Assembly: GCA_024663395.1 (NCBI GenBank)
Contig: JANFAH010000006.1
Coordinates: 1 to 64,000 of the forward strand
Direction: 5' to 3'
Length of the DNA: 64,000 nt
Source: Pisolithus tinctorius
Lineage: Eukaryota; Basidiomycota; Agaricomycetes; Boletales; Pisolithaceae
Both the position numbers and the translations under genes were made by a program. Every line of letters begins with the position of its first letter. Position 1 is the first letter of the stretch. Shown one piece after another: positions 37,413 to 48,880 of the stretch. The notes below the pieces were generated by a model. That model worked only from the letters and a program-made list of their open reading frames with translations, did not search any database and had not been told where the DNA came from.

Positions 37413-39134
37413 GAAGACCCTGCACACTCAGCGAGTTCGCTGCTGAGCGCTCTGACCTCTCTGGTGACAAAGCAGGTTTGCTTGCCGTGGGGTTTAATGC
37501 CAGGTTAGTGGCCTGCCATGCTCAGTCCATCTCGTCCCTGACGAATGATACTAGCGCTTGGATGTTTTCACTGCTTAACGTATTCTCATGGCGTCGAGCC
37601 GGTACAGGTCAGTCCCATGAAATGCCCACCATCTTCCGTCGCCTCTCCACCATCTCTCGGATGCTCCTCCACCCCTACTTTGTTTTCGATGGTCCAGACT
37701 GCCCTCAAATCAAGAGGGGAAAGGACGTCGGGGGCTGGTCCCCTCCATCGCTCCTTGTGCAGCGCTTTCAGGAACTTCTGACGGCATTTGGCTTCGATTG
37801 GCATGTGGTAGGTCGCTCACTGTGGATCTCGCTCAACGCTAATGCAACTCACCAGGCTCCAGGAGAGGCAGAGGCAGAGCTCAGCTGCCTTCAGTCATGT
37901 GGGTTTATTGATGCCGTGGTGACCCCTTACAACGACACACTACTGTTCGGTGCAACCTGCGTTCTCCGTAGGTGAGTCTGTTCACACATAGAATCATGGC
38001 CGGTGCGACTGTCTGACTCTCCATAAACAATAGCATCCGTGGCGACGAAGACGTGGAAGTCTACTCGGCAGAAGCCATAGAAAATAGTGCTGCCCTGGAA
38101 TGGGGTGATCTCCTTCTGATCACGCTCATGAGCAGTGCAGACAGTGATGTAAGTACTGCATCTGGTACCCTGAATGCATTACTCAGTTCTGTGCGATTTA
38201 CAGACAGGTTGCCGCTGGTGCGACACAGATGTCGCCCGTCGGTTGGTAGATTATGGCTTTGGAAGGACCCTCCTTGAAGCTGCCATCTCACTCCAATTCG
38301 TCGAGTTCATGGAATTCGTCGCTAAGTGGCGCGATAATGTCTGTGAGGTACTAAGAACAGATCCTCAGCACTTCCTGGGACGTAGGTACCACGAGCTCGC
38401 TCGCATCATCAAGGAGGAACGCTTCGAGTTCCCTGACCCCGCCATCCTGGCAATGTATCTGTCACCTCTTACCTCGTGGTCAGACGATGGACATTCCCCC
38501 ATTACCTGTGTGACATCTCGTCAGCCTAATCTCACCGCCCTGGCGGCATTCTGCTCGCAGCGCCTTGGCTGGCCACCAGATACTGTTCAGTCTGCGTTGA
38601 TGGACGCTTGTGCTGGTGCAGCCATGCGTGCCCTTCTACAGGTGAGTTTCGCAATTATGCCAAATATGCCTATCCCATCTCATCATTCACCATATGCAGC
38701 TGCCGGGCAACGTCGATGGTGAGGGGCTGCGATGTGGCATTCAGGTCAACAGCTATTTCCACAAGTCATTGCCTACCTACAGGCTCTCCGTGCCAAGCTG
38801 GTTCCTTCTGTTGCCAGTGGAGGTGGATCCGTCAGCTGTTGTGCATACGTCACCGCTGGGCGAGGTCAGTAATGGTAACCCGTTCTATGAAATGGAGGTC
38901 CCTGCCATCGTGTTGGAATACTCGAGGCCCGACTTAGTGCAAGGCACTGTCGCTCCATCCTCCCGGCCATCTTGCATGGAATTGGTGGATGAGGACGCTG
39001 GTCTTCGACTACCTGAGCCAATGGTTAATCTTGTTCCGCCAATTCCTGAAGCTAGAGTGATTGACTTGACAGGTGGCGAGGACACACCGTGTCTTGAAAC
39101 TGGAGACGTTGTTCTCATGAGGAGTGAGGACTAG
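37413..39134 (+). CDS. XPG/PIN-like nuclease family protein, N-terminal exon and several metal ligands missing
   Basis: Exons: 37413..37503, 37555..37807, 37856..37971, 38034..38148, 38204..38641, 38700..39134. The PIN-like fold is shown by NASAWMFSLLN, YFVFDGPDCPQIKRGKDVGG, LLTAFGFDW, APGEAEAELSCLQSCGFIDAVVT and LLFGATCVLR, as in the XPG/FEN1/GEN1 superfamily. Compared with that family, the first catalytic Asp (normally DAS) is Asn, and the TDD/TED segment reads TPYND, so one catalytic Asp is Tyr. The ExE motif and the FDG Asp remain. The remaining C-terminal half has no recognised domain. Five introns are normal. Either a non-catalytic paralogue or an early pseudogene; agaricomycetes have many such paralogues. 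Confidence 0.72.
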
Positions 39135-40099
39135 TCATGCCTAGTACATGTATTTGTAGCGTTGTATCAGTTCATGAGTGGCACATTGCGTGCACTATTC
39201 ATCCCATCCCTCACAAACTTTGAAGCTGTCAGCAGTGTACGGGTGCTCGTGTGATGTCAGTTTTGTTATGTTGTCCTTGGCCAGCTCCAGTCCGATGATG
39301 GCTCCCCTGGAGTCGCAAGCGAGGCTTGACGAAGAATACGCTCGCCTCATACAGCACCGTCACAAGTCGACTTTCTTTTTCTTTTTCCCCTTCAGACAGC
39401 GTTGCTCCCCACTTCTCAACAAATTATGGGGTGTGCGCGAGTCTATCTCATTGACTTCCCTGCCCGCTCTCGTTCTTGCGCTGTGTATCTGGCATCCTGA
39501 TGCAACTGGACGATTGCTCTCCGTGATTGCCAACTCGGTCACATGCATCCCCCTATCTCCACGCCCCAATATTATCTGTCTCATTTATCTCACCTTCCTC
39601 GCATACTATATCTGGGGATCACACATGGCGTGCCTACCTTATTCCTCATGATTGTCAATTTTGCGATGCCCACAAATTGAAATATGCACTGGGCTTAGCC
39701 GGTGAGGTCTCATCGATACCACTGTCAAACCCGCCTCTGCGATTTCCTCCGCACCCCCACCTATCCCCGCCGGTGTTGAAGATGTATCAGCCGAAATCGC
39801 ATCCGCATCGTCTTCGCAGGGGTACTCCTCGATGGAGCACGTACACACCTTGTCGTCGAAGATGAAGACGTTCGCGTTCATGTCACTCGCCGTTTGGTAA
39901 ACAACTTATGGCTCTACATCCGTTTCATCGATACTAGAATCGCTTCCATCCGCCTTGCCGGAGTTTTGTAGATCAGTATCGACGAGAGCCCCCTGGAGTT
40001 GGAAATGAAGCCTCACGAAGAATATGCTCGTTGCGCACAAGATCGTTGTGAGTTGTGGTCATTCATTTCCCCTGCGCAGACAGCTAATCCCATGTTGTA
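39135..40099. other. Intergenic with first units of the downstream repeat
   Basis: No gene is supported. Isolated copies of the repeat theme seen at 40.4-42.0 kb already occur at about 39310-39370 (GACGAAGAATACGCTCGCCT) and 40013-40075 (ACGAAGAATATGCTCG, then a pyrimidine tract and GCAGACAGC). Confidence 0.4.
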
Positions 40100-40365
40100 C
40101 AATCTATTGGTGAACCAGCTACTCAGATGATCATTAACACCTTCCACTACACCGGTGTATCCAGCAAAAATGTTGCACTCGATGCGCCTCGTCTGAAAGA
40201 AATCATCAATGTTGCAACCAATATCAAAAACATGTTCGCGTGAACTTACCATATACTTGAAAGCCGATATTGCCTGGGACAGGATGCTGGCAAAGAACGT
40301 GCAGCAAGAGCTTGCTTACACACTGCTTCAAACTTTGGTCTGGGAGGGCGAAGATCCACCTTAAG
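40100..40365 (+). pseudogene. RPB1: RNA polymerase II largest subunit (RPB1) fragment
   Basis: Reads [20 protein letters not shown], then [20 protein letters not shown] and NIKN, the RPB1 trigger-loop region. A TGA at 40241 and a frame change follow. It then continues LTIYLKADIAWDRMLAKNVQ and QELAYTLLQT, the segment that normally comes next. No intron is needed in the stretch. The piece is isolated, with no RPB1 sequence on either side, so it is a captured or retroposed fragment and not a working gene. Confidence 0.85.
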
Positions 40366-40439
40366 TCACCACGGCTCCTTCAGCTGGTGTTCGATCATGC
40401 TAGAAGGGTGAATTGGTGAGCCACATCATTGCCCTGAGG

Positions 40440-42020
40440 AAGGCCCATTGATACCAACATTAAAACAGCGGAGACAGGCTATATCCAACGATGTCTCATC
40501 AAGGTCCCTCACACAGACAGCCTTTCTCCCCACTACAGGTATGCGAAACTTGACGAAGAGTGCACTCGCCTCGTACAGGTGTGTTGCAGTCATTCATTTG
40601 CCCTTGCACAGACAACCTTACTCCCTACTGCAGGTATTCGATGCTTGATCGTTCGCTTCGCCTCGTACAGGTGTGTTGCACTCATTCATTTTCCCTTGTG
40701 CAGACAGCCTTACTCCCCACTACAGGTATGCGAAGCCTGATCGTTCGTTTCCGCTTGCGCAGACAGCCTTACTCCCCAGCTGCAGGTATGCGAAGTTTGA
40801 CGAAGAATATGCTCACCTTGTACAGGACCACCGTGAGTTGTGGCCATTTGCTTTTCCTTGCGCAGACAGCCTTACTCCCCAGCTGCAGGTATGCGAAGCT
40901 TGACGAAGAATATGCCCGCCCTGTATGGGTCCATTGTACATCACAGTCGTTCGTTTTCCCTTGTGCAGACAGCCTAACTCCCCATTACAGTATGCGAAGC
41001 CTGATCGTCCGTTTCCCCTTGTGTAGACAGCCTTACTCCCCGTACGTTGCAGTCGTTCATTTTCCCTCGCGCAGACAGCCTAACTCCCCATTACAGTATG
41101 TGAAGCCTGATCGTTCGTTTCCCCTCGCGTAGACAGCCTTACTCCCCGTACGTTGCAGTCGTTCATTTTGCCTCGTGCAGACAGCCTAACTCCCCATTAC
41201 AGTATGCGAAGCCTGATCGTTCGTTTCCCCTCGCACAGACAGCCTAACTCCCCATTACAGTATGTACATCGCAGCTGTTCGTTTTCCCTCGCGCAGACAG
41301 CCTAACTCCCCATTACAGTATGCGAAGCCTGATCGTTCATTTCCCCTCGCGCAGACAGCCTAACTCCCCATTACAGTATGTACATCGCAGCCATTCATTT
41401 CCCCTCACGCAGACAGCCTAACTCCCCATTACAGTATGTACATTGCAGCCATTCGTTTTCCCTCGCGCAGACAGCCTAACTCCCCATTACAGTATGCGAA
41501 GCCTGATCGTTCATTTCCCCTCACGCAGACAGCCTAACTCTCCACTACAGTATGTGAAGCCTGATCTTTCATTTCCCCTTGCGCAGACAGCCTTACTCCC
41601 CGTATGTTGTGGTCATTCATTTTCCCTTGCACAGACAGCTTAACTCCCCACTACAGTACGCGAAGCCTGATCTTTCATTTCCCCTCGTGCAGACAGCCTT
41701 ACTCCCTGTATGTTGCAGTCGTTCGTTTTCCCTCGCACAGACAGCCTAACTCCCCATTACAGGTATGTGAAGCCTGATCTTTCATTTCCCCTCGCGCAGA
41801 CAGCCTTACTCCCCACCACAGGTATCCCAAGGTTGACGAAGAATATACCTGCCTCATACAGGACTGTTGTAAGTTGTGGTCACTCATTTTCCCTCGCACA
41901 GACAGCCTTACTCCCCACCACAGGTATGCCAAGCTTGACAAAGAATATGCCTGCCTCGTACAGGACCGTCGCAAGTTGTAGTCGTTCATTTTCCCTCGTG
42001 CAGACAGCCTTGCTCCTCCC
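40440..42020. repeat. Tandem array of splice-acceptor-like units
   Basis: About 23 imperfect units share GCAGACAGCCTAACTCCCC. In the core (about 41230-41640) units are 55-60 bp: a pyrimidine tract ending CGCAG, ACAGCC(T/TA)ACTCCCC, ATTACAG or CTGCAG, then TATGCGAAGCCTGATCGTTC. Longer units of about 100 bp add TTGACGAAGAATATGCC...GTACAGG. The polypyrimidine-CAG followed by a second CAG resembles a repeated 3' splice site. Long plus-strand frames across it are a by-product of the repeat. Confidence 0.85.
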
Positions 42021-42251
42021 TACTACACACCTGTCAAATACACATTCAATACTCTAGCATTACATTAGTACTACTTGACTTGCTGCGCTTCGTAGTACAC
42101 ACATGTCGAGACTTTCCGCCAAGTCCACTCGTGTATTAGAATTGAAATAAACGACTATTTGACATGGTAGCTAATGCCCCTGTGCTCGTGACTTCACACA
42201 ACTCCCACATTGTGAAGTCAAGTTCGGGTCCATGATCAACATCCTGTCATA

Positions 42252-45084
42252 ATGGCCAGACAGAAGGCATCGACTACCAAGTACCCTGCCTTGTCTGGGT
42301 CCCCAAACAAGCCAAAAAAGAAGGCGAGGGTGTCTGCTGCAAAGGAACTGCTGAGCTTGCATACTGTCCATCAAATCAAGGAAGCCAGCAAGCAAACTCA
42401 CCTGCGAGCAGCAAAGACGAGGGCAACATACTTTAGGCATGTCCGTCAAGCACGCTCATGGCTGGGGAGCCACTTTCCGGCAGAGGGGTCGCCATCAGCT
42501 CTAAGCCATGCTGTAGACAACTCGGAAGTCTACAGTGATCCCAATTTCAAGAACGCGTTTGAGTGTGTGCCAAACCAGTGCTCAGATAAAGCATTGGCAC
42601 TTTACCTTTCATGGAAGGGATTCCAGGAGAATTGTAGCCAGAGCACAATCAACGGAATTTGAGCAGCGTTCAAGATGTTGTGGGACGAGGCGTGCATGCC
42701 GTGACCACTCATTTTACCCCTGTACTCATTGACTAATACCCTCAATGCACTGTTCCTCCCAACAGTGAGGGCACAACATTCCGTGGGCGATGGCATCACA
42801 ACGACGCACGACACCAATGGGAAGGTAACCCGGTCCTTTCAGCAGAAGTCGACGACGTTGTTGCATCTATCAGGCACAAGGTTAACTCCGAAGGGGCTGA
42901 GCGAATGCACTCAGGAGCCATGAAAAAGGAGTACATGGATCGGATCCTCACCTGGTCAGAATCTCTATGTCCCCTCGATGTCCCATTGCAGTATATTCGT
43001 CTCGCAATGACAGGCTTGCAAGGGCTGCCGATGAGCGAGTGCTTGAGTAACAAGGCAAAGCTAGCAATCACACAGCACCTCAAATACTTGGCCTGTGGTG
43101 CTGTCGCATTCACGCTCTGGACAAGGAAAGTGCTAGTGATCTATCCGTGATGTTAACAATGGTTTTGACAGCGACCCACAACAGGAACTACGAACTGGTG
43201 AAATTGAAGCGTGGAGATGTCCAGCTTGATGGGACTGTCATCAATGCTGTGTTCATGAAATACCTGCGAGGCGAGGAACATGCACTCACTATAAACGAGC
43301 TTAACACTTACTTTGAGATCCACTTGAGAAACCGAAAGGGATGGCAGAAAAAGCTGGACAAGGGGATGAGGGAAGCCGACTTGCGAAGTGTGTCCATCCA
43401 TCTTCATTGTGGTGTGGCGACGCATATCTGATCTTCTTCCTACCAAAGGTAATCGCTATAAGATTTATCCACGCCCCGATATGGGCAAGGCATGCGACGC
43501 CTTCCTACGCCTTGTGTTCTGGATAAGGTGGGTCGAGCTTGTGCATCTCGACCGGCCAATGGCCGACGAGGACTTCCTGTTTCCCGCTATTGGTGTAAAC
43601 AGCGTGCTGCAGCCGGGCGAGCCACTTTCCCATGACATGGTGCAGAAGTGGATTAACGAAGCGGTAGCGGGGTCTGGGATTCCTGGTACATTCTCGACAC
43701 ATTGTTACCGTCGGGGCGGGGCACAATACAGATTCATGTTTGCCCCACTGGGGCAGTGATGGACCCTCACACGGGTCCGGTGGTGGGGAGGGTGGGCAGA
43801 AGGCGAGCATGTGAGTTGCCCTCTTTCCTATCTGGGTGTGCAGCAGTTGATCAGCGTGTGTCGTACTGACTTCTCTTTTGCTCCACGCCACCAATACAGC
43901 ACGATACGCTAATGCGCTACTTGCTTGACGAATTACACTGTTACGAAAACGACCACAGTGATGCGCTGCATCCAGTCTCATGCGAGGCCGATGGTTCATT
44001 TGCAGGCGAAGCTGCACTCGCCAGGCCAGCCTCCACCGAGGCACTCAACATGGCCCACGCATCGCTAACAGCAGACGTGGCCTCGCTGCACTCGACCATG
44101 AAAGAAGTCCACCAACAGCTCAGCGACATGAGCAACTTGGTCGCGAAGGCCCTAACCTTGCCCTCGACATACTTGGCTCGACCTGAAACAGTGTCGCATC
44201 AGGTAATGCCAGCGATCGGTGAGTCCATAAATGCTATAACAATTCTACTGCACCAACTGACTAGTTGCATGTATCAGTCCACCAGTCGCCTGCACAGACC
44301 ATGGCCTCGGTGCCTCCAGCAACCCAGTCCTTTTCCGTCCCAGCTGCCCAGTCCCGCTTAAACGCATTCCCAGTCCTTTGGACCAGCACGACCTCATCAT
44401 CCCCGGCAATCCAGTCCGTTTCCATCCCAGCTGCCCATTTCCGCGCACCCGCCTTCGGTTTACAGCCAACTCTCGCGCAGTTCAGGATACCACAGGTTGT
44501 CCAGCCATCAGACATCGATATCTCCATCTCGACGTCCCTCCCTTCTCATGTCGGACCACAGAGGACCAGCACCCACCCCTCAGTCCCTCTTCGCATCCCA
44601 AATGTGCCTGTCTTGCGTGTCGACAGGACACGGACGCCAAAATCTGACTCCTGGAGGGATGTAGTGCGCCACTGGACAGAAGGCGAGCCACGACTTGGCC
44701 TGTACATTCTGCTCAAGGACTGGCCACACCACCACCGCAATGGGAAGCATGGGTGGCAGTTCAATACGAAGCACCACCAGCGAGGTGTCATCGCGACGGA
44801 ATTTCTCAATGAGTAAGTCAGTTTGTTTGCATCACCACCTCCTGAGCTCCTCCTGGCAAACTCTGCCCTCTGAGTCTCTGATGACATTTCCCTTCAGATT
44901 CCAAGGTGACGAGGAAGCCTTCCTCAAGGCTTATGGAAGTGCCGCCAGTCTAGGACACACAAGACTCCTCAAGGCAATCTTGGACGCTCGCAAACAGCAT
45001 CCCAGAGATGGGGAACACCATCGTCACCTCGCCGACGAAGTCCATGACATTCCTTCGATGGGGCAATCCAGCAATGATCAGTAG
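42252..45084 (+). mobile_element. Crypton-type tyrosine recombinase with GCR1_C domain, decayed
   Basis: Exon pieces: 42252..42691, 42766..43125, 43185..43387, 43449..43810, 43900..44218, 44278..44812, 44898..45084. The recombinase core shows an Arg in TRNYELVKLKRGDV, the HxxR box THCYRRGGAQYRF, WGGWAEGEH, and the nucleophile Tyr in DTLMRYLLDEL. Downstream is a coiled-coil-like stretch, then the DNA-binding domain SDSWRDVVRHWTEGEP ... HQRGVIATEFLNEFQGDEEA, which matches the GCR1_C domain known from fungal Cryptons. Two CGA-to-TGA type stops (42660..42662 and 43757..43759, both where Arg is expected) and a donor reading GAAAGTGCT at 43126 show it is inactive. No terminal repeats, as expected for Cryptons. 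Confidence 0.83.
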
Positions 45085-46651
45085 TGATGCACATCGACAT
45101 CATTTTGTCTTTTTCTTCTCCTTCTTAATACTTAAACTACGTCATCGTCGTCGTCTTCGCATGCCGTACATATTACTGTCATACACATCGTACGGCAACT
45201 TCAATTTTCATTTTTTGGGGTCTCTCGAAGTCTGCTAGGTCACTGTGTAAGGTGACATGATCGTCATTCCGATCCTCCGAAATCACACTGTCGTGGTCAC
45301 ACCATCATGGGGAACGTTGTCAAGCGCAATCATCGACGATGCGCTGCTTGCGAATGGTCTGACCATAGTACATGCGTATATAGCGGCGTGTAGAGATCGT
45401 ATGTAATGTATGTAATGAAATGGGTGATGTGTGCATACGATCCCGCGGAAGCTTCCAAGCTGGGGGCAACGAAGCCCGATCGCGCTTGATCGCGCTATTG
45501 CCAACGGGACGCGACCGCATACAGCATGCCCAGCCGTGCCGACGATGCCGGCAAGGGGGCCAATGGGGCCGAGGTGGCTGACGGTGGCTGAGGGGGACCT
45601 GACAGCGGTGACGTCACAGGTTTCCAGCCTCTCAGATCACATGCGTGCGCCCGCCGCAAATTGGCAGGTCTGCTTCACCGCCACTGCGAATTTCTCGTGC
45701 TAAGTACCCGCAGGGACTCCGTTGATCGAATCACAAGTCTGCTAAGGGGCTGTCCCAAAGACCGGTATTCCTCTTAAGGTACTTGTTTACCGATCAACAG
45801 GCTAAATCGAGGTCACCTTGTTTACAAGGTCACTCCAGCCCGAAAATGAGACGCTTTTTTCGACATCCGCGCATCTGCCTGTAAATTGACTCCGCACGGC
45901 AAAACCCACTGGTCGTGTGATTCTCAGAAGACGTTGCCATCCCACCTTGGACTACACATGCAGAAAAGATTTGGGCAGGTTACATGGCTGATGATATCTT
46001 TCTTCTCTCACGATCTACTGTACCTGCACAACGTGCATCGATGCTTGGCTTCCTTGCGAAGGTCACCCACTGACTGGGTGCATAAGTCAAGGATGGTGAC
46101 TGATCCCTAGGCAAGATTGCAGAGCCGTTGGAAAGGAGGATGGACGTTTGAACTCTGTGAGCGAATGGTTGCTGCCATCAATGAACAATGGAGGTGGTTT
46201 AGGGATGCCTAGTCATATGGGATGACTATACCGCTGACATCAAGGGTATCGAGCTCCACCTCGCTCCTGATGTCATCTCCTCGACCCAACCTGAACAACT
46301 ACTGCCAATCGATTTATCAATCCACCCAGGAGTCGAACGAGCTAGCGGACTATATAATGACCTATCCACTTGTCAAGATTCTGCCCTTCGTCGCCCTATG
46401 GCATTGGGGCTCCTCATCATTCTAGCATCTGCCTCTCGCTCAGGCGCTTCAACTCTGCTAGAACTGGCGGACGCTCTCCTTAGATTCGCCACCCTTCTGC
46501 CAGATTTGTCGCCCTTATATCGCAACATCAGCCTCCCTCTACTTCTCCACTTTTGCTCCATACGTTCTATCACCACCGCCGACCATGTGTATTAAAAAAC
46601 ATACATACAATTTCAATTTGACCTATCGACCATGACAAGTTCCTAGCCACA
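45085..46651. other. Intergenic, no gene seen
   Basis: About 1.6 kb. A plus-strand stretch near 46215-46330 reads DYTADIKGIELHLAPDVISS, which looks like a coding relic but I do not recognise it. Nothing else is supported. Confidence 0.35.
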
Positions 46652-48030
46652 TCAGGAGGTAGAGGTGTTTCGGTAATACACCTCCTGCAGGCGCTGGTGG
46701 ACATAGTCCCCTGCAGCGACGGGTTCGTACCTGGGCGGTCTCTCAGGGGATACACAACTCGGCATGGGCTGGGCGGGGTCATTGATCTGGGTGCCGTAGC
46801 GACAATCAAGGCCAGCTTACCTTGATCTGGACGTGGTAATCTGTGCCGAAGAACAAAGGAATGGAATATCAGCAAACGCCACTCCTGTTGATCGCTCTAT
46901 GTAGGGTCGACCTAAACACATCATCTCCCAGGGGTGCATGTGAGACAGGAATCGGCATGTATATTCGGATTGACACTCACTCGTCCATCGCGCAAGCTGG
47001 TCACCGATACTAGTTACAATCAGTCGCGTCATTCAAATCTCTTTCAATCCCCCACATGCTTGATGACCAGCGTTCTGGGGATCGGTGGTGCTACTGTGAC
47101 GAAGTTTGTTAGGGCATATTCAGGGGTATACGTGAGATTTTTACTCTGTGTGGGCACCGACTCCGACAATACCATCGTCTTCGGGACCAGTTTGAGGTGG
47201 ATAATGGACGGTCCACATGATTGCGGCAGAATTTCTGGTCTGAAACTGTCATTGAGCGAAGATAACTGGATGCGTAGGAACAACTGTACCTTGTCATCAA
47301 AGTATGTTTCAGGGAGATCCAATGCAATGGCGAATAAGCGGAACAGGACCTTTCCGACATCTACAGCCGCATGGCTTAATCACGGGACGGAATGAGGGAC
47401 ACTCAAACGGAATGTCAGAATGGACCATACTAGTAATTGAGGCAGGCTTCCCGGAACCCAGCGGGTTCCAGAGGCCAGACATTTGCACCAGCCATAGCAC
47501 CATCATTCACTCGTTTTTCGTCGTTCTCCTTCGGCATCAATTCTTCCCAACCGATTGCGAAGCCTTCGTGGAGATCGCCTCTGTTGGCTGGGTTGGCGTT
47601 AGAGCCCAACAAAGGTTCGTATCCTTTAAAATTCCCAACTGCTTTGTGATAGAGCTTCTCTGGATGAGGCAAAGATCAGATGATGTGGGGACAGTAGGCT
47701 TACCTTCATCTTCGTCTCGAGTGGGAGAGAAAAGTAAACTCTCACGGCCGAAAGGACCTCGTCAATGATCTCCTGGGGAATACCATGGTTGCTAACTACA
47801 AATAGCTCGTTGGAAGATCATAGATGTTAAGACAAGAGGCCTACTGTAGAAGAACCCAACATTCATGCAGGCATCCCTAATCTGCCGAGCCAACACAGCC
47901 CGTTCCCCAGGTGTCGACTTGACTTGATCTGGGTTTTGGGGGGTTATGTATGCAGGGCCGTTTATCCCCTTGTCTGTGCTCAGTGTTTTCTGATCGAGGA
48001 TGATTCGTGGGTCACTGCTACCTGTGCGCT
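46652..48030 (-). pseudogene. Isopenicillin N synthase-like 2-oxoglutarate/Fe(II) dioxygenase, broken
   Basis: Minus-strand exons spell the family: ARQIRDACMNVGFFY, ISNHGIPQEIIDEVLSAV, GNFKGYEPLLGSNANPANRG, DLHEGFAIGWE, HAAVDVGKVLFRLFAIALDL, PETYFDDK, YPPQTGPEDDGIVGVGAHT, APPIPRTLVI, GDQLARWT, NDVFRSTLHRAINRSG, YSIPLFFGTDYHVQI and RPPRYEPVAAGDYV. Two lesions are seen. The exon that should follow GAHT (start of the HxD iron motif) is missing; only 55 bp separate GAHT from APPIP. A TGA at 46869..46871 replaces the Arg of the RxS 2-oxoglutarate motif. One intron begins GCATGT, a GC-AG donor. The 5' end is uncertain; no start codon could be fixed. Confidence 0.82.
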
Positions 48031-48526
48031 GTGGGCTGGTTGCTGATGCTGTGTAGACAGGTGCTGCTCGGGCGTCAATTCCTCAGCAGTGAGGAGACTG
48101 CTTAGGGGTGAGGTGGGCTGCTAGCATGTGCTTGTAACGTATGTGTACTACATCATCTTGGATAGCGGGCGTGCTATGGGTACTAGAATCAATTGGTTAC
48201 TTATCTCTGTTGTGTTGCGCGTGCCGCGAAGGCAGCGCTCCGGCGTGGTAAACAAGGTGCCTGCCGGCAGCGCCGGCCATGTTCTAGTACAGCTGACCCG
48301 TGTGGTATCATGACTGGTGGAGGTCGGCTCCACGGCAACTTCTTGGGATTGTTTGCCCTTTTTCGCAGTAATGTACGGAAGCATTGATAATTCATAAGGT
48401 AGGGACTAGCAAGATTGAATGATTCTAGCTCCTGACATAGTAGCGCGGAGAATCCCGATACTAGGGACCGCCTTCCCAGAACATCTCGAGACTACCACGT
48501 AGCTGGAACATTTCAGGGAATCGGAC

Positions 48527-48880
48527 TCAATGTGTTCCTCCCAATCCTCCCAGGCGTACTACGACCTGATTGGCGTGCCCAGCGACCCTATCATGTCTAA
48601 GGTGATACTCTCGGATGTGACGGATGTAGTTATGCCTCGAAATTCCGCTTCCACAACCTTGCCACTTACAAACCAGGCGGACCTCACGGGCCAGCCCTAC
48701 GATTCCATGGACGTCTCTGAAGTGGTCCGAGGCATCACCACAATTGATGAGCTCCAAGCGCTCCCAGCCATCTGGATTGGTGTAAAGACAAAGAGTAGTG
48801 GGGCAGTCGGTATATCGATTCTGTATGATTCAGATGGTCAACGTCCCCTCAATATATGCAGTTCAGAATGCACATACCGC
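48527..48880 (-). pseudogene. C2H2-like zinc finger protein, copy 1
   Basis: Minus strand reads CPTTLCLYTNPDGWERLE, LINCGDASDHFRDVHGI, VRLVCKWQGCGSGISRHNYI and RHIREYHLRHDR. The pattern is C-x-D-HFR-xx-H followed by C-x4-C and H-x3-HIRE-x2-H, two finger-like units. An in-frame TGA lies upstream and no good start exon was found, so this is probably a truncated copy of the family that is intact at 57966-58633. It ends about 1.4 kb from an acetyltransferase relic; the same pair recurs at 54-57 kb. Confidence 0.6.

Noticed and set aside
40440..42020. CRISPR-like repeat array
   Set aside because: Units are diverged, directly tandem with no unique spacers, and the DNA is eukaryotic; a minisatellite-type array fits.
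40560..42057. Several long plus-strand open frames reading SFSLAQTALLP repeats
   Set aside because: They are created by the tandem repeat and have no start context, domain or introns of their own.
45431..45703. 90-codon plus-strand open frame
   Set aside because: Low-complexity composition, no start context, and no recognisable domain.
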